DNA of 64,000 nt, from contig JAUMVO010000001.1 of the NCBI GenBank assembly GCA_030530095.1, positions 62,001 through 126,000 on the forward strand, read 5' to 3'. Shown here piece after piece: positions 42,132 through 51,338 of this stretch; positions within the stretch are counted from its first letter, which is position 1; each line of letters starts with the position of its first letter. Under the pieces are notes generated by a model. The model worked only from the letters and a program-made list of their open reading frames with translations. It was not told the origin of the DNA and searched no databases. Both the position numbers and the translations under genes were made by a program. Source of the DNA: Clostridiaceae bacterium. GTDB taxonomy: Bacteria > Bacillota > Clostridia > Oscillospirales > Acutalibacteraceae.

Positions 42132-43196
42132 ATGGTTAATGACGTATTAAAACTGAAATCCTCGTGGGAGAAACTGAAAAGCACAAGCCTGCCGATAGTG
42201 CTTTACGGCACGGGCAACGGAGCCGATAAAGTAATCGACGAGCTTGAAAGGCTTGGAATAAAGCTGTCGGGCGTTACTGCCAGCGACGGCTTTGTGCGCA
42301 CGCGCAGCTTTCGCGGCTTTGAGGTTAAACCCTTGAATTCCTTCGAAAAGGAATACGGCGATTTTATAGTTATTATCGGTTTCGGCACGAACCGTGACGA
42401 GGTAATTGACAATATAAAAAGCATACGTGAACGTCACAGAGTACTTGTACCCTGTGTTCCCGTTTACGGCGGCGAAATCTTTAACCGTGAGTTTATGGAA
42501 AAGCATGAAAATGAACTCGAAGCGGTTTACTCCATGCTTGCCGACGAAAAATCAAAAGAAGTATTTGTGGACTTTTTGAAGTTTGAACTTACCGGCGAGC
42601 TTGATTATCTTTTTAACAGTGAAACCGACAAGAGCGAGGCTTTTAGAAACATACTAAAACTAGGTAAAAACGAAAACTATCTCGACCTCGGCGCTTATCG
42701 CGGTGACACGGTTGACGAGTTTCTGAAATATACTGACGGCAAGTACGCTTCAATAACTGCGCTTGAGCCCAATAAAAAGAGTTTTGAAAAGCTGAAGGCG
42801 CACACATTGCATCTTAAAAACTGCAATGCGCTTAATCTCGGCATTTACAGCACGGACTGCTCTCTCGGCTTTGACAACGATTTCGGCAGGGGAAGCAGCG
42901 CTGTTATTTTTGAAGGCGGACAAGCCGTAACAAGCGTCGATCTGCTTTCTGCTGAGCTGAATATCGCTTTCAGCTACATAAAAGCCGACGTAGAGGGTTG
43001 TGAATATGAAATGCTTATCGGTGCGGAGAATACGCTGAAAAGCTGCAAGCCAAAGCTTAATATCGCAGCATATCACAGAAGTGCAGACATTTTTGCATTG
43101 CCTTTAATGATTAAAAAAGCGAACTCCGATTACCGTATATTCCTCCGCCATCACAGATATATTCCCTGCTGGGACTTGAATCTGTACTGTATTTAG
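42132..43196 (+). CDS. FkbM-family SAM methyltransferase
   Basis: A 354-residue protein. The N-terminal 150 residues contain a nucleotide-binding-like IVLYGTGNGADKVIDELE and VIIGFGTNRDEV module, as in many FkbM proteins of surface-polysaccharide loci. The C-terminal half is the methyltransferase: YLDLGAYRGDTVDEFL (SAM loop), TALEPNKKSFEKLK, SVDLLSAELNIAFSYIKADVEGCEYEMLIGAE and PKLNIAAYHRSADIF. The likely substrate is a sugar hydroxyl on a glycan or natural product. It is the only gene of this type here. Translation probably starts without a leader. Confidence 0.88.
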   Translation: MVNDVLKLKSSWEKLKSTSLPIVLYGTGNGADKVIDELERLGIKLSGVTASDGFVRTRSFRGFEVKPLNSFEKEYGDFIVIIGFGTNRDEVIDNIKSIRERHRVLVPCVPVYGGEIFNREFMEKHENELEAVYSMLADEKSKEVFVDFLKFELTGELDYLFNSETDKSEAFRNILKLGKNENYLDLGAYRGDTVDEFLKYTDGKYASITALEPNKKSFEKLKAHTLHLKNCNALNLGIYSTDCSLGFDNDFGRGSSAVIFEGGQAVTSVDLLSAELNIAFSYIKADVEGCEYEMLIGAENTLKSCKPKLNIAAYHRSADIFALPLMIKKANSDYRIFLRHHRYIPCWDLNLYCI

Positions 43197-43260
43197 ACGG
43201 TTTCATTTCGCATTGTTCCCGTATTCACAAACCGTTAATCTTTTTGCAACATTGTTTGCG

Positions 43261-43289
43261 TTGACGGGACTTTTTTATGGTGGTAAAAT
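43261..43289 (+). promoter_or_regulatory. Promoter of the BspA/dockerin gene
   Basis: TTGACG (43261-43266), 17-nt spacer, TAAAAT (43284-43289), about 53 nt before the start. Confidence 0.65.
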
Positions 43290-43342
43290 ACTATCGGAGA
43301 AATTGACAATCATATATTTGATAAGAATTTGGAGAGATTAAA

Positions 43343-44410
43343 ATGAAGGTAAAAAAGCTGATTTCGATAATACTGTGTCTGTGCCTTGTTACAGGCTGTC
43401 TGTCGATAGCTTCGTTTAACGCATATGCGGACGACACCGTTTATACGAGTCAGGACGGGCTGTGGAAGTACAGAGTGCTTGCCGACGGTACTGCGGAGAT
43501 ATACAACAGCGGAGATTGCGCTTATCTCGGTAACGCGGCAGAGCTTGTCGTTCCCGATGGAATTGACGGTCATACGGTTGTTGCGCTGACCTCGTTCAGC
43601 CTTTCCTCTCTTGACAGCGTTCAATCTGTTTCGATAGGCGCAAATATTTCAAGAATAGAGCCTACAAGTATCGCAAACTGCCCGCAGCTTACCGTGATTA
43701 ACGTAGATTCCGATAACGAAAGCTTTTGCTCTTTTGAAGGGGTGCTTTATAACCGTAATAAGACGCAGCTTCTGAGTTATCCGACGGCAAAGCCCGATAC
43801 ATCGTTTTCGATTCCCGAGGGCGTTGAATCCGTAGCCTTCGATGCGTTTCTGTTTTGCTCTTGCCTTGAAAGCGTTACCTTTCCGGATTCGCTGAAATCC
43901 ATAGGAGGCGAGGCGTTTGCCGCCTGCTTCTCGCTGAATAATGTTGTTATTCCCGATAACGTGGAGTCGCTCGGAATGTATGCGTTCTATATGTGCGAAT
44001 CTCTCTCAAACGTTAGTCTTTCGGAGAGCCTTACGCAGCTGCAGCCCTGCACCTTCGGTGCATGCACGGCTTTGACCGAAATCACGATTCCGTCTGGCAT
44101 ATCAACTATAGATGCTTCTGCATTCGAGGATTCCGCGGTCACTACAATAATTGGTTATTACGATACCGAAGCGGAAAGCTTTGCCGAGACGAAAGGATTT
44201 ACCTTTGTTTCGCTCGATGTGATTATTCCCGGCGATGCCAATGCCGACGGAGTTACGAACCTTTCGGATTACACAACGGTTGAGCAGTATATTTCAGGAC
44301 AGACCGATAAACTTACAAAGGTTCAGAGGCTGTCTGCCGACCTCAGCCCGGACGGCGCTGTTGATGCGTTTGATTTGTTCGAGCTTGATAAAATGCTCCA
44401 TTCAATTTAA
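43343..44410 (+). CDS. Secreted BspA-type leucine-rich-repeat protein with C-terminal dockerin-like domain
   Basis: A 355-residue exported protein. The signal peptide is MKVKKLISIILCLCLVTGCL...AYA (about 30 residues; the Cys at 19 is not in a good lipobox). Next come BspA/TpLRR repeats (ISRIEPTSIANCPQLTVINV, VESVAFDAFLFCSCLESVTF, LKSIGGEAFAACFSLNNVVI, VESLGMYAFYMCESLSNVSL). Residues about 295-355 form a dockerin-I-like pair of calcium loops (GDANADGVTNLSDYTTVE and ADLSPDGAVDAFDLFELD). Such proteins may bind a cohesin scaffold or the cell surface. The promoter and terminator make it a single-gene unit. Confidence 0.88.
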   Translation: MKVKKLISIILCLCLVTGCLSIASFNAYADDTVYTSQDGLWKYRVLADGTAEIYNSGDCAYLGNAAELVVPDGIDGHTVVALTSFSLSSLDSVQSVSIGANISRIEPTSIANCPQLTVINVDSDNESFCSFEGVLYNRNKTQLLSYPTAKPDTSFSIPEGVESVAFDAFLFCSCLESVTFPDSLKSIGGEAFAACFSLNNVVIPDNVESLGMYAFYMCESLSNVSLSESLTQLQPCTFGACTALTEITIPSGISTIDASAFEDSAVTTIIGYYDTEAESFAETKGFTFVSLDVIIPGDANADGVTNLSDYTTVEQYISGQTDKLTKVQRLSADLSPDGAVDAFDLFELDKMLHSI

Positions 44411-44423
44411 TGAACAGTAATAA

Positions 44424-44456
44424 AAAGAAGCGATGCGCGGCATCGCTTCTTTTTTT
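44424..44456. terminator. Bidirectional terminator
   Basis: AAGAAGCGATG / CATCGCTTCTT stem with CGCGG loop and a 7-T run on the plus side. It separates convergent genes. Confidence 0.9.
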
Positions 44457-44464
44457 GCTTGTTT

Positions 44465-46414
44465 TTAATTGCCCTTGTAATTCGGAACGAGTTCCTTTAA
44501 GAACTGTCTTGCGTCGTCGGGATTCATAGTCGGTATCGCGTTTATGTGTTCAAGCAACGCATCGTCGTCAAAATCGGTAGGAGCGGTGATGAAAATCTTA
44601 TTGTTTTCGGTCTTGTGCATTCCTTCCTCTTCACTGGGAAGGATAAGCTCCTCATAGAGCTTTTCGCCCGGACGCAGACCGGTAAATTGAATGTCTATGT
44701 CAACATAGGGTTCAAAGCCCGAAAGCCTGATAAGCTTTTCTGCGAGCGAAACAATCTTGACGGGCTCGCCCATATCAAGAACAAAAATCTCGCCGCCTTT
44801 TGCCAGACCGCCTGCCTGAACGACAAGCTGCGCCGCCTCGGGAATTGTCATGAAGTAACGCGTGATATCGGGATGGGTAACCGTCAGCGGACCGCCCTTC
44901 TTAAGCTGTTCCTTAAAAAGCGGAATAACGCTTCCGTTTGAGCCCAAAACATTACCGAAGCGGACTGCGGCAAATTTTGTATGAGTGGAAATCTTTGAGA
45001 AATGCTGAATGATAAGCTCGCAGCAGCGCTTTGTTGCACCCATTACGTTAGTGGGATTGACCGCCTTGTCCGTCGAGAGAAGAACAAAGTTGTCAACGCC
45101 GAATTCGTTTGCGCAACGCGCCGTATTGTAAGTGCCGAGTATATTGTTCTTAATCGCTTCGTAAGGGCTGTCCTCCATAAGCGGAACGTGCTTGTGCGCA
45201 GCTGCGTGGAAAACCGATGAGGGATGGAATTCCTCAAAAACAGCCTTAAGTCTTTCGTATTCACGGACCGAGCCTATGCGAATTTCAATCTTCGGATTGC
45301 CGAAATATTTGAGGTCAAGGGAATTCTTAAGCTCATAAGCGTTGTTTTCGTAAATATCGAAAATTACAATCTTTTCGGGATTGTATCTTGCAATCTGACG
45401 GCAAAGCTCGCTTCCTATGCTTCCGCCGCCGCCCGTGACGAGTACAATCTTGTCGGTGACGTATTTGCAGACGTCGGGATTCAGCTTTATCTCAGGACGT
45501 GAAAGCAGGTCGAGTATATCGACACTTCGCATTTCCTTGTAGGTAAGGTCCGACGCATTGTCAAGCGAAGAAATATCCGGAGCAATCTTAACCGAAACGC
45601 CGGTCTTGACGGCAAAGTCGAGTATTTCGCGTCTGCGCTCATCACTTATCGACGGGATACAGAATATTATTTCATCAATGTCATATTTCTTGCAGACAAG
45701 TTCGATATCGTCGCAGGTGCCAACGACGGGAGTGCCGTTTATTGCGAGTCCCTGCTTCGATTTGTCATCGTCAACCAGAGCGACGGGATTGCCGAATTTA
45801 TACGAATTCTTCTGGAAATCCTTGAGCAGTCCCGTTCCCGCTTCACCCGCGCCGATAATGAGTATCTGCTTGAGTTCGCTTAAATGCTGTCTTCTTGACT
45901 GCTCGTTTTTGAACAGGAAATACGAGCGGTATGCCAGTCTGAATACAAGGCATAAGAACAGTATAATAAGCATACTGTCAAGATAGACCGAGAAGGGAAG
46001 CACGTTAAACACCAGCGGATATCTGGAAGCAGTCGGTGCAAGCACGCTTTTTGCATTTTCCGCTAACTGCGGATTAGACAGATACATATACTGATTGGTT
46101 TTCATCAGCACATAGTCGGTAATCCATACAGCACCTGTTCCCGCAACGGTTGCGCTTCCGAAGCTTATAATCTCATAAAGACCCGCGTATCTCCATGCGG
46201 TTTTATAGATGCGGAAAAGCCAGTAGGCAAGTATGTAAAACAGCGTAACGTAAGGTATCCTGACAAGCAGGCGTATAGCCTCATACCTATCCATACTGAA
46301 ATTCCAATGGAAGTATATCATCAGAAAGTAAATAACATTAATGACGATAATATCGACAAATAAAAGCGCAAGATTACGTCTGCCGATTCTTCTTTTATTT
46401 AACTTCTTATTCAA
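44465..46414 (-). CDS. Membrane-anchored nucleotide-sugar 4,6-dehydratase (CapD/FlaA1-like)
   Basis: A 649-residue polysaccharide-biosynthesis enzyme. Four or five membrane helices span residues 1-175. A first Rossmann module follows (LIIGAGEAGTGLLKDFQ, PVALVDDDKSKQG). The SDR catalytic domain comes last: VLVTGGGGSIGSELCRQIA, FHAAAHKHVPLMEDSP and LLSTDKAVNPTNVMGATKRCCE, with the Met-for-Tyr active site usual for this subgroup. It converts UDP-GlcNAc-type sugars to 4-keto-6-deoxy forms for bacillosamine- or FucNAc-like residues. The start is TTG at 46414 behind GGGAGAGA. No other glycan genes are adjacent. Confidence 0.92.
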   Translation of the reverse strand: MNKKLNKRRIGRRNLALLFVDIIVINVIYFLMIYFHWNFSMDRYEAIRLLVRIPYVTLFYILAYWLFRIYKTAWRYAGLYEIISFGSATVAGTGAVWITDYVLMKTNQYMYLSNPQLAENAKSVLAPTASRYPLVFNVLPFSVYLDSMLIILFLCLVFRLAYRSYFLFKNEQSRRQHLSELKQILIIGAGEAGTGLLKDFQKNSYKFGNPVALVDDDKSKQGLAINGTPVVGTCDDIELVCKKYDIDEIIFCIPSISDERRREILDFAVKTGVSVKIAPDISSLDNASDLTYKEMRSVDILDLLSRPEIKLNPDVCKYVTDKIVLVTGGGGSIGSELCRQIARYNPEKIVIFDIYENNAYELKNSLDLKYFGNPKIEIRIGSVREYERLKAVFEEFHPSSVFHAAAHKHVPLMEDSPYEAIKNNILGTYNTARCANEFGVDNFVLLSTDKAVNPTNVMGATKRCCELIIQHFSKISTHTKFAAVRFGNVLGSNGSVIPLFKEQLKKGGPLTVTHPDITRYFMTIPEAAQLVVQAGGLAKGGEIFVLDMGEPVKIVSLAEKLIRLSGFEPYVDIDIQFTGLRPGEKLYEELILPSEEEGMHKTENNKIFITAPTDFDDDALLEHINAIPTMNPDDARQFLKELVPNYKGN

Positions 46415-46593
46415 GTTTTGTCTCTCCCTGAAAAGATATATTGTCAGTTTGTCCTACAATTTTACTCGTTTTTTTCTGTTATGTCAAATACAAACGGACG
46501 CTGTTAACTGCGATGAGAGAGCAAAAAACGTCGAAAAAGAGCAAAATATAACAATATATTGTGTATTTTAACGTATTTTTATCAATATTTATA

Positions 46594-46622
46594 TTGAAAG
46601 AATTAAAATATAATGGTAAAAT
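46594..46622 (+). promoter_or_regulatory. Promoter of the recJ operon
   Basis: TTGAAA (46594-46599), 17-nt spacer, TAAAAT (46617-46622), 35 nt before the start. The region 46415-46593 is AT-rich with nothing else seen. Confidence 0.6.
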
Positions 46623-46657
46623 ATTTATTAATCTTATTATAAGGAGAAATCTGACCG

Positions 46658-48685
46658 ATGAGCAGAGGGCTTTGGAAAAATGCACCTAAAGACAGGGACA
46701 GGGCTGCCGAGATAGCAGAGGAATTCAGCCTTGATCCCATGGCTGCCCTTTTGCTTACGGCGAGGGGAATTACCGACGACGAAGAGATTGAGGAATTTCT
46801 CTTTGCCGAGGATTTCTACGTAGACCCGTTTGAGATAAAGGATATTGACAAGGCGGTCGAGCGTATCAACCGCGCGGTTGAAAATTACGAAAAGATTATG
46901 ATTTTCGGTGACTACGATGCCGACGGCGTTACCTCGACTTCGCTGATTTACCTTTATCTTGCTTCTAAGGGCGCGGACATAGGCTACTATATCCCCGACC
47001 GTATGAACGAGGGTTACGGTATCTCCTGCGATAAAATCCGCGATTTTGCAGACGAAGGCGTAAAGCTTATTGTAACCGTCGATAACGGTATCAATGCCGT
47101 TGAGGAAACTGCGCTTGCAAACAGTCTTGGCATGGACGTCGTAATTACCGACCACCACAAAGTCGGCGATACGCTGCCCGATGCGGTTGCCGTAGTCAAT
47201 CCGCACAGAGCCGACTGTCAGAGCCCGTTCAAGGAATATGCGGGCGTAGGCGTTGCGTTCAAGCTCGTCTGTGCGCTTGACGGCGACAGCGAGGAAATGC
47301 TTGAAAAATACTGCGACCTTGCCGCCATTGGTACGCTTGCCGACGTTGTTCCGCTGACGGGTGAAAACCGCATAATTGTCAAAAAAGGAATTGAAAAGAT
47401 AAACAAGAACGCCCGTCCCGGTCTTAAGGCGCTGCGCACTTCTGCGGGCGCGGACTCGAAGGTGCTCAACGCCACCTCCGTTGCATTCACTCTCGCGCCG
47501 AGAATAAACGCTGCTGGCAGAATGGACTCGGCTATGCTTGCCATGAAGCTTTTACTTGACGAAAACGCGGCATCGGCTGCCGACCTTGCTGCAAGGCTTG
47601 AGAGTGCCAACAGACAGCGCCATGAGGTTGAAAATGAAATCACGCAGAGGGCTGTGGAATATATTGAGTCCAATGACGAGGTTAAATACTCTCCGATTAT
47701 CGTTGTTTCGGGCGAGGGCTGGCATCAGGGCGTTATAGGCATAGTTGCCTCGAGACTTGTTTCGCGCTACGGCAAGCCCGCCGTTGTCATAACCACCGAC
47801 GGCGACGAGGGTAAGGGCTCTTGCAGAAGCCTTGAGGACTTCTCGATTTACGACGCGCTCAATTCGGTCAACGATATGCTTACGCATTTCGGCGGTCACA
47901 CTCTTGCCGCGGGCTTCGGTATAAGGACGGGGGACATTCCCGTTTTCAGAAAGCGACTTGCCGATTACTGTATGCAAAGGGAAATGCCTTTCCCGTCGCT
48001 CAATATCGACCTTACGGTCAATCCGTCGATTGTTACGGTTGCGTTGCTCGACGTATTAAAGGCTTTTGAACCGTTCGGCGCCAACAATCCTCAGCCCTGC
48101 TTTGCAATTAAGGGCGCAACGCTTCGCGCAATCAGGCCCGTCGGCGAGGGCAAGCATCTGCGCCTTACCCTGCGTAAGGACGATGCCGAAATTACGGCTA
48201 TGCTTTTCTCGACTACTGCCGAACAGTTCCCATACGAAATCGGCGATACGGTTGACATAGCGTTCAGGGTTGAAAAGAATGAATTCCGCGGCGAAATCAC
48301 GCCGTCAGTTCAGATAATCGATATACGTTACTCGGACTTTGATTACTACAAGTGCGTCAGCTCCGTGAGAATTTACGAAAAGTTCAAGAGCGGCGTTATG
48401 CTCAGCGAAAACGAGGTTAAGCATCTCACGCCCGACCGCGCGTTTTTCGCGGGGGTATATAAATATTTCAGGACGAAAAAGAGTGTCGGCTTCGACCTCG
48501 AAAGCTTCTGTCACGTTACAAACTGTCCTTACAGAAATGCGGGCAGAGTGCTTCTGTGCGTTGATATACTCTGCGAGCTCGGACTTCTTGAAAAGACCGA
48601 TGCCGGCTATGCCGTGACCGAAAATCCGCAGAGAGTCGAACTCAATTCAAGCGTTATTTTAAGAAATCTTACAAAGGAGGGTTAA
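46658..48685 (+). CDS. recJ: Single-stranded-DNA-specific exonuclease RecJ
   Basis: 5'-3' ssDNA exonuclease acting in recombination and repair. The 675-residue protein has the DHH-family motifs: FGDYDADGVTSTSL (Asp85/Asp87), VTVDNGINAVEE (Asp142), VVITDHHKVGDTLPDA (DHH at 165-167), and CDLAAIGTLADVVPL. The DHHA1 motif FGGHTLAAGFGI comes next, followed by an OB-fold-like segment (LRLTLRKDDAEITAMLFS) and a C-terminal RecJ domain. It heads the recJ-relA-dtd-MBL-hemZ operon, with 1-nt spacing to relA. Confidence 0.96.
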   Translation: MSRGLWKNAPKDRDRAAEIAEEFSLDPMAALLLTARGITDDEEIEEFLFAEDFYVDPFEIKDIDKAVERINRAVENYEKIMIFGDYDADGVTSTSLIYLYLASKGADIGYYIPDRMNEGYGISCDKIRDFADEGVKLIVTVDNGINAVEETALANSLGMDVVITDHHKVGDTLPDAVAVVNPHRADCQSPFKEYAGVGVAFKLVCALDGDSEEMLEKYCDLAAIGTLADVVPLTGENRIIVKKGIEKINKNARPGLKALRTSAGADSKVLNATSVAFTLAPRINAAGRMDSAMLAMKLLLDENAASAADLAARLESANRQRHEVENEITQRAVEYIESNDEVKYSPIIVVSGEGWHQGVIGIVASRLVSRYGKPAVVITTDGDEGKGSCRSLEDFSIYDALNSVNDMLTHFGGHTLAAGFGIRTGDIPVFRKRLADYCMQREMPFPSLNIDLTVNPSIVTVALLDVLKAFEPFGANNPQPCFAIKGATLRAIRPVGEGKHLRLTLRKDDAEITAMLFSTTAEQFPYEIGDTVDIAFRVEKNEFRGEITPSVQIIDIRYSDFDYYKCVSSVRIYEKFKSGVMLSENEVKHLTPDRAFFAGVYKYFRTKKSVGFDLESFCHVTNCPYRNAGRVLLCVDILCELGLLEKTDAGYAVTENPQRVELNSSVILRNLTKEG

Positions 48686-48686
48686 T

Positions 48687-50879
48687 ATGGCTGACAGTAA
48701 GGTTGAGCTTACTCCCGACGAACAGTACGCCCGGCTTCGCAAGAAATGCGCCAAGGCATTCAAGCGCGACGAAGTGAAAATGATAGACAAGGCCTTTGAG
48801 CTTGCCTTTGACGCTCATAAGGCTCAGCTTCGCTATTCCGGTCAGCCGTATATCAGTCACCCTCTCGCCGTAGCCGATATACTTATGGACCTGGGTATGG
48901 ACTCGCAGTCGATTGAAGCGGCGTTGCTTCACGATACGGTTGAGGACACCGATGTAACCTACGACGACCTTAAAAGTGTGTTCGGCGAGGAGGTCGCAAA
49001 CCTCGTTGACGGCGTCACCAAGCTCGGTAAAATTCCGCTTTCCACCAAGGAGGAGCAGCAGGCTGAGAATATACGCAAAATGCTCCTTGCGATGTCGCAG
49101 GACATAAGGGTTATCATTATCAAGCTTGCCGACCGCCTTCACAATATGCGTACGCTTGACTATATGTATCCGCAGAAGCGCCGCGACATAGCGCTCGAAA
49201 CGCTTGAGATTTATGCGCCGCTTGCGCACCGCCTCGGTATCCGTGCCGCCAAGGAGGAGCTTGAGGACCTTGCGATTCATTTCCTTGACCCGATAGCGTA
49301 TGAGGATATTGAGAAAAAGCTGTCTGAGACAAGCGATTCGAGAATTGAATTTCTTGAATCAACTAAGCAGAAGATAGCAAAGCGTATCAAGGACGTCGTA
49401 AAGGACGCGAGAATTGACGCGCGTATCAAGAGCGTACACGGAATTTACCGTAAGATGTTTATGCAGCAAAAGGACTTTGCTGAAATTTACGACATTTACG
49501 CCATCAGAATTATAGTTGACAGCGTTGCCGAATGCTACAACTGTCTGGGCGTTATTCACGATATGTTCAAGCCGCTTCCCGGCAGATTCAAGGACTACAT
49601 CTCAACGCCCAAGAAAAATATGTATCAGTCGCTGCACACGACGGTTTTCTCCGACGAGGGCGTACCGTTTGAGGTTCAGATAAGAACCAAAGAGATGCAC
49701 CGTACAGCCGAATACGGCGTTGCGGCGCACTGGAAATATAAGCTCGGAATTACGGGCAAGGACAATATGGAGGAACGCCTTGCGTGGGTACGCCAGCTGC
49801 TTGACGAGCAGAAGGAATCGGGCGACGTGCGTGAGATAGTAACCGCTATCAAGTCCGACCTTGTTCCCGAGGATACCTTCGTTTTCACGCCCAAGGGCGA
49901 CGTTATCAACGTGCCTGCGGGCTCGACGGTAATCGACTTTGCCTACGCAATTCACTCGGCGGTCGGCAACAAGATGGTCGGCGCCAAGGTTGACGGCAGA
50001 ATTGTTCCCATTGATTATAAGGTCAAGACCGGCGAGGTAGTTGAAATCCTAACATCCTCACAGCCCGGCAAGGGCCCGTCGAGAGACTGGCTTAACATAG
50101 CCAGAACCAGTTCGGCGAGGACTAAAATCCGTTCGTGGTTCAAGAACGAGCGCCGCGACGAGAATATAGTCGAGGGCAAGGCTGAAATAGACAGAGAATT
50201 CAAGAAAAATTATATTCGCCTTAACGAAGAGGAATACACAAAGTTTATGGAAACTCTCGCGTATCATCAGCACATGGCGAGCGTTGACGACCTTTACGCG
50301 GCGATAGGCTACGGCGGTATTTCGCTTATCCGTCTTATGCCGCATATCAAGGACGAGTATAACAAGAATTACAAAAAGCACGACGAAACAGTTGCCGTCA
50401 AGCCTACCCAGAGGCGTACCGTCGCGGGCGGCGTCACGGTTGAGGGCATCGACGATATGCTCATTAAATTTGCAAAATGCTGCAACCCGCTTCCGGGCGA
50501 CAATATCATAGGTTTTATCACGCGGGGTCACGGCGTTTCAATTCATAAGCGCGACTGCCCGAATGTTCCGCGCGAGATAGCTCAGGCGCCCGAGCCCGAA
50601 CGCTGGATTAACGCTTCGTGGAACGAAGACGCAAAGCAGGAATTCAGAGCGGCGCTTTCGATAAGCGCTCTGTCGCGTATCGGACTTATGGCGGATATCT
50701 CCATGCAGCTTGCGGCTATGAGAGTTAATATCAACGATATCGCTTCCCATACCGCCAAGGACGGCAGGTCAATGCTAAATATGACAATTACCGTTTCAAA
50801 TGTCGAGCATCTGAGAAGTGTTATTTCAAGAATTGAAAAAATCGACGGCGTGCTGTCGATTGAAAGACAGGTATCGTAA
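48687..50879 (+). CDS. relA: Bifunctional (p)ppGpp synthetase/hydrolase
   Basis: Stringent-response enzyme of the Rel type, 730 residues. The N-terminal HD hydrolase domain keeps its metal ligands (ISHPLAVADIL, ALLHDTVEDTDV with His82-Asp83, DRLHNMRTLDYM). The synthetase domain has YDIYAIRIIVDSVAECYNCLG, GRFKDYISTPKKNMYQSLHT and FEVQIRTKEMHRTAEYGVAAHW. Then come TGS (VFTPKGDVINVPAGSTVIDFAYA), the zinc-finger/helical region (KFAKCCNPLPGDNIIGFITRG) and a C-terminal ACT domain. Both activities should be intact. It has an AAGGAGGG ribosome site and directly abuts dtd. Confidence 0.96.
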   Translation: MADSKVELTPDEQYARLRKKCAKAFKRDEVKMIDKAFELAFDAHKAQLRYSGQPYISHPLAVADILMDLGMDSQSIEAALLHDTVEDTDVTYDDLKSVFGEEVANLVDGVTKLGKIPLSTKEEQQAENIRKMLLAMSQDIRVIIIKLADRLHNMRTLDYMYPQKRRDIALETLEIYAPLAHRLGIRAAKEELEDLAIHFLDPIAYEDIEKKLSETSDSRIEFLESTKQKIAKRIKDVVKDARIDARIKSVHGIYRKMFMQQKDFAEIYDIYAIRIIVDSVAECYNCLGVIHDMFKPLPGRFKDYISTPKKNMYQSLHTTVFSDEGVPFEVQIRTKEMHRTAEYGVAAHWKYKLGITGKDNMEERLAWVRQLLDEQKESGDVREIVTAIKSDLVPEDTFVFTPKGDVINVPAGSTVIDFAYAIHSAVGNKMVGAKVDGRIVPIDYKVKTGEVVEILTSSQPGKGPSRDWLNIARTSSARTKIRSWFKNERRDENIVEGKAEIDREFKKNYIRLNEEEYTKFMETLAYHQHMASVDDLYAAIGYGGISLIRLMPHIKDEYNKNYKKHDETVAVKPTQRRTVAGGVTVEGIDDMLIKFAKCCNPLPGDNIIGFITRGHGVSIHKRDCPNVPREIAQAPEPERWINASWNEDAKQEFRAALSISALSRIGLMADISMQLAAMRVNINDIASHTAKDGRSMLNMTITVSNVEHLRSVISRIEKIDGVLSIERQVS

Positions 50880-51338
50880 ATGAAGGCAGTAGTTCAGAGA
50901 GTTAAATACGCTAAGGTTGAGGTTGACGGAAAAGCCGTCGGCTCTGTCGGCGAAGGCTACATGATACTTCTCGGCGTGGTAGAGGGAGATACCGAAAAAG
51001 AGGCGGAAATACTTGCACGCAAGACCGCTTCGCTTCGTATTTTCACCGACGCGGAGAACAAGATGAATCTGTCCGTCCTCGACGTTGACGGCGAGATTCT
51101 TGTTGTTTCTCAGTTTACACTGTGCGCCGACGTAAAGAAGGGCAACCGTCCCTCTTTTATTGATTCGGCGAAGCCCGACGAGGCGAACAGACTGTACGAA
51201 TACTATTGCGACCAATTGCTAGCTAACGGAGTACGCAAGGTTGAAAAGGGCGTTTTCGGCGCTCATATGGAGGTTACGCTGCTCAACAACGGACCCGTAA
51301 CCATACTTTACGATACGGATATATGGAGTAATAAATAA
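50880..51338 (+). CDS. dtd: D-aminoacyl-tRNA deacylase
   Basis: Removes D-amino acids (and glycine) mis-attached to tRNA. The 152-residue protein shows MKAVVQRVKYAKVEVDGKAVG, LLGVVEGDTEKEAE, the substrate loop LVVSQFTLCADVKKGNRPSF and GVFGAHMEVTLLNNGPVTILYD (the cross-subunit GP motif). The length is exact for the family. The ATG follows the relA stop without a gap, and the stop overlaps the next start. Confidence 0.97.
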   Translation: MKAVVQRVKYAKVEVDGKAVGSVGEGYMILLGVVEGDTEKEAEILARKTASLRIFTDAENKMNLSVLDVDGEILVVSQFTLCADVKKGNRPSFIDSAKPDEANRLYEYYCDQLLANGVRKVEKGVFGAHMEVTLLNNGPVTILYDTDIWSNK

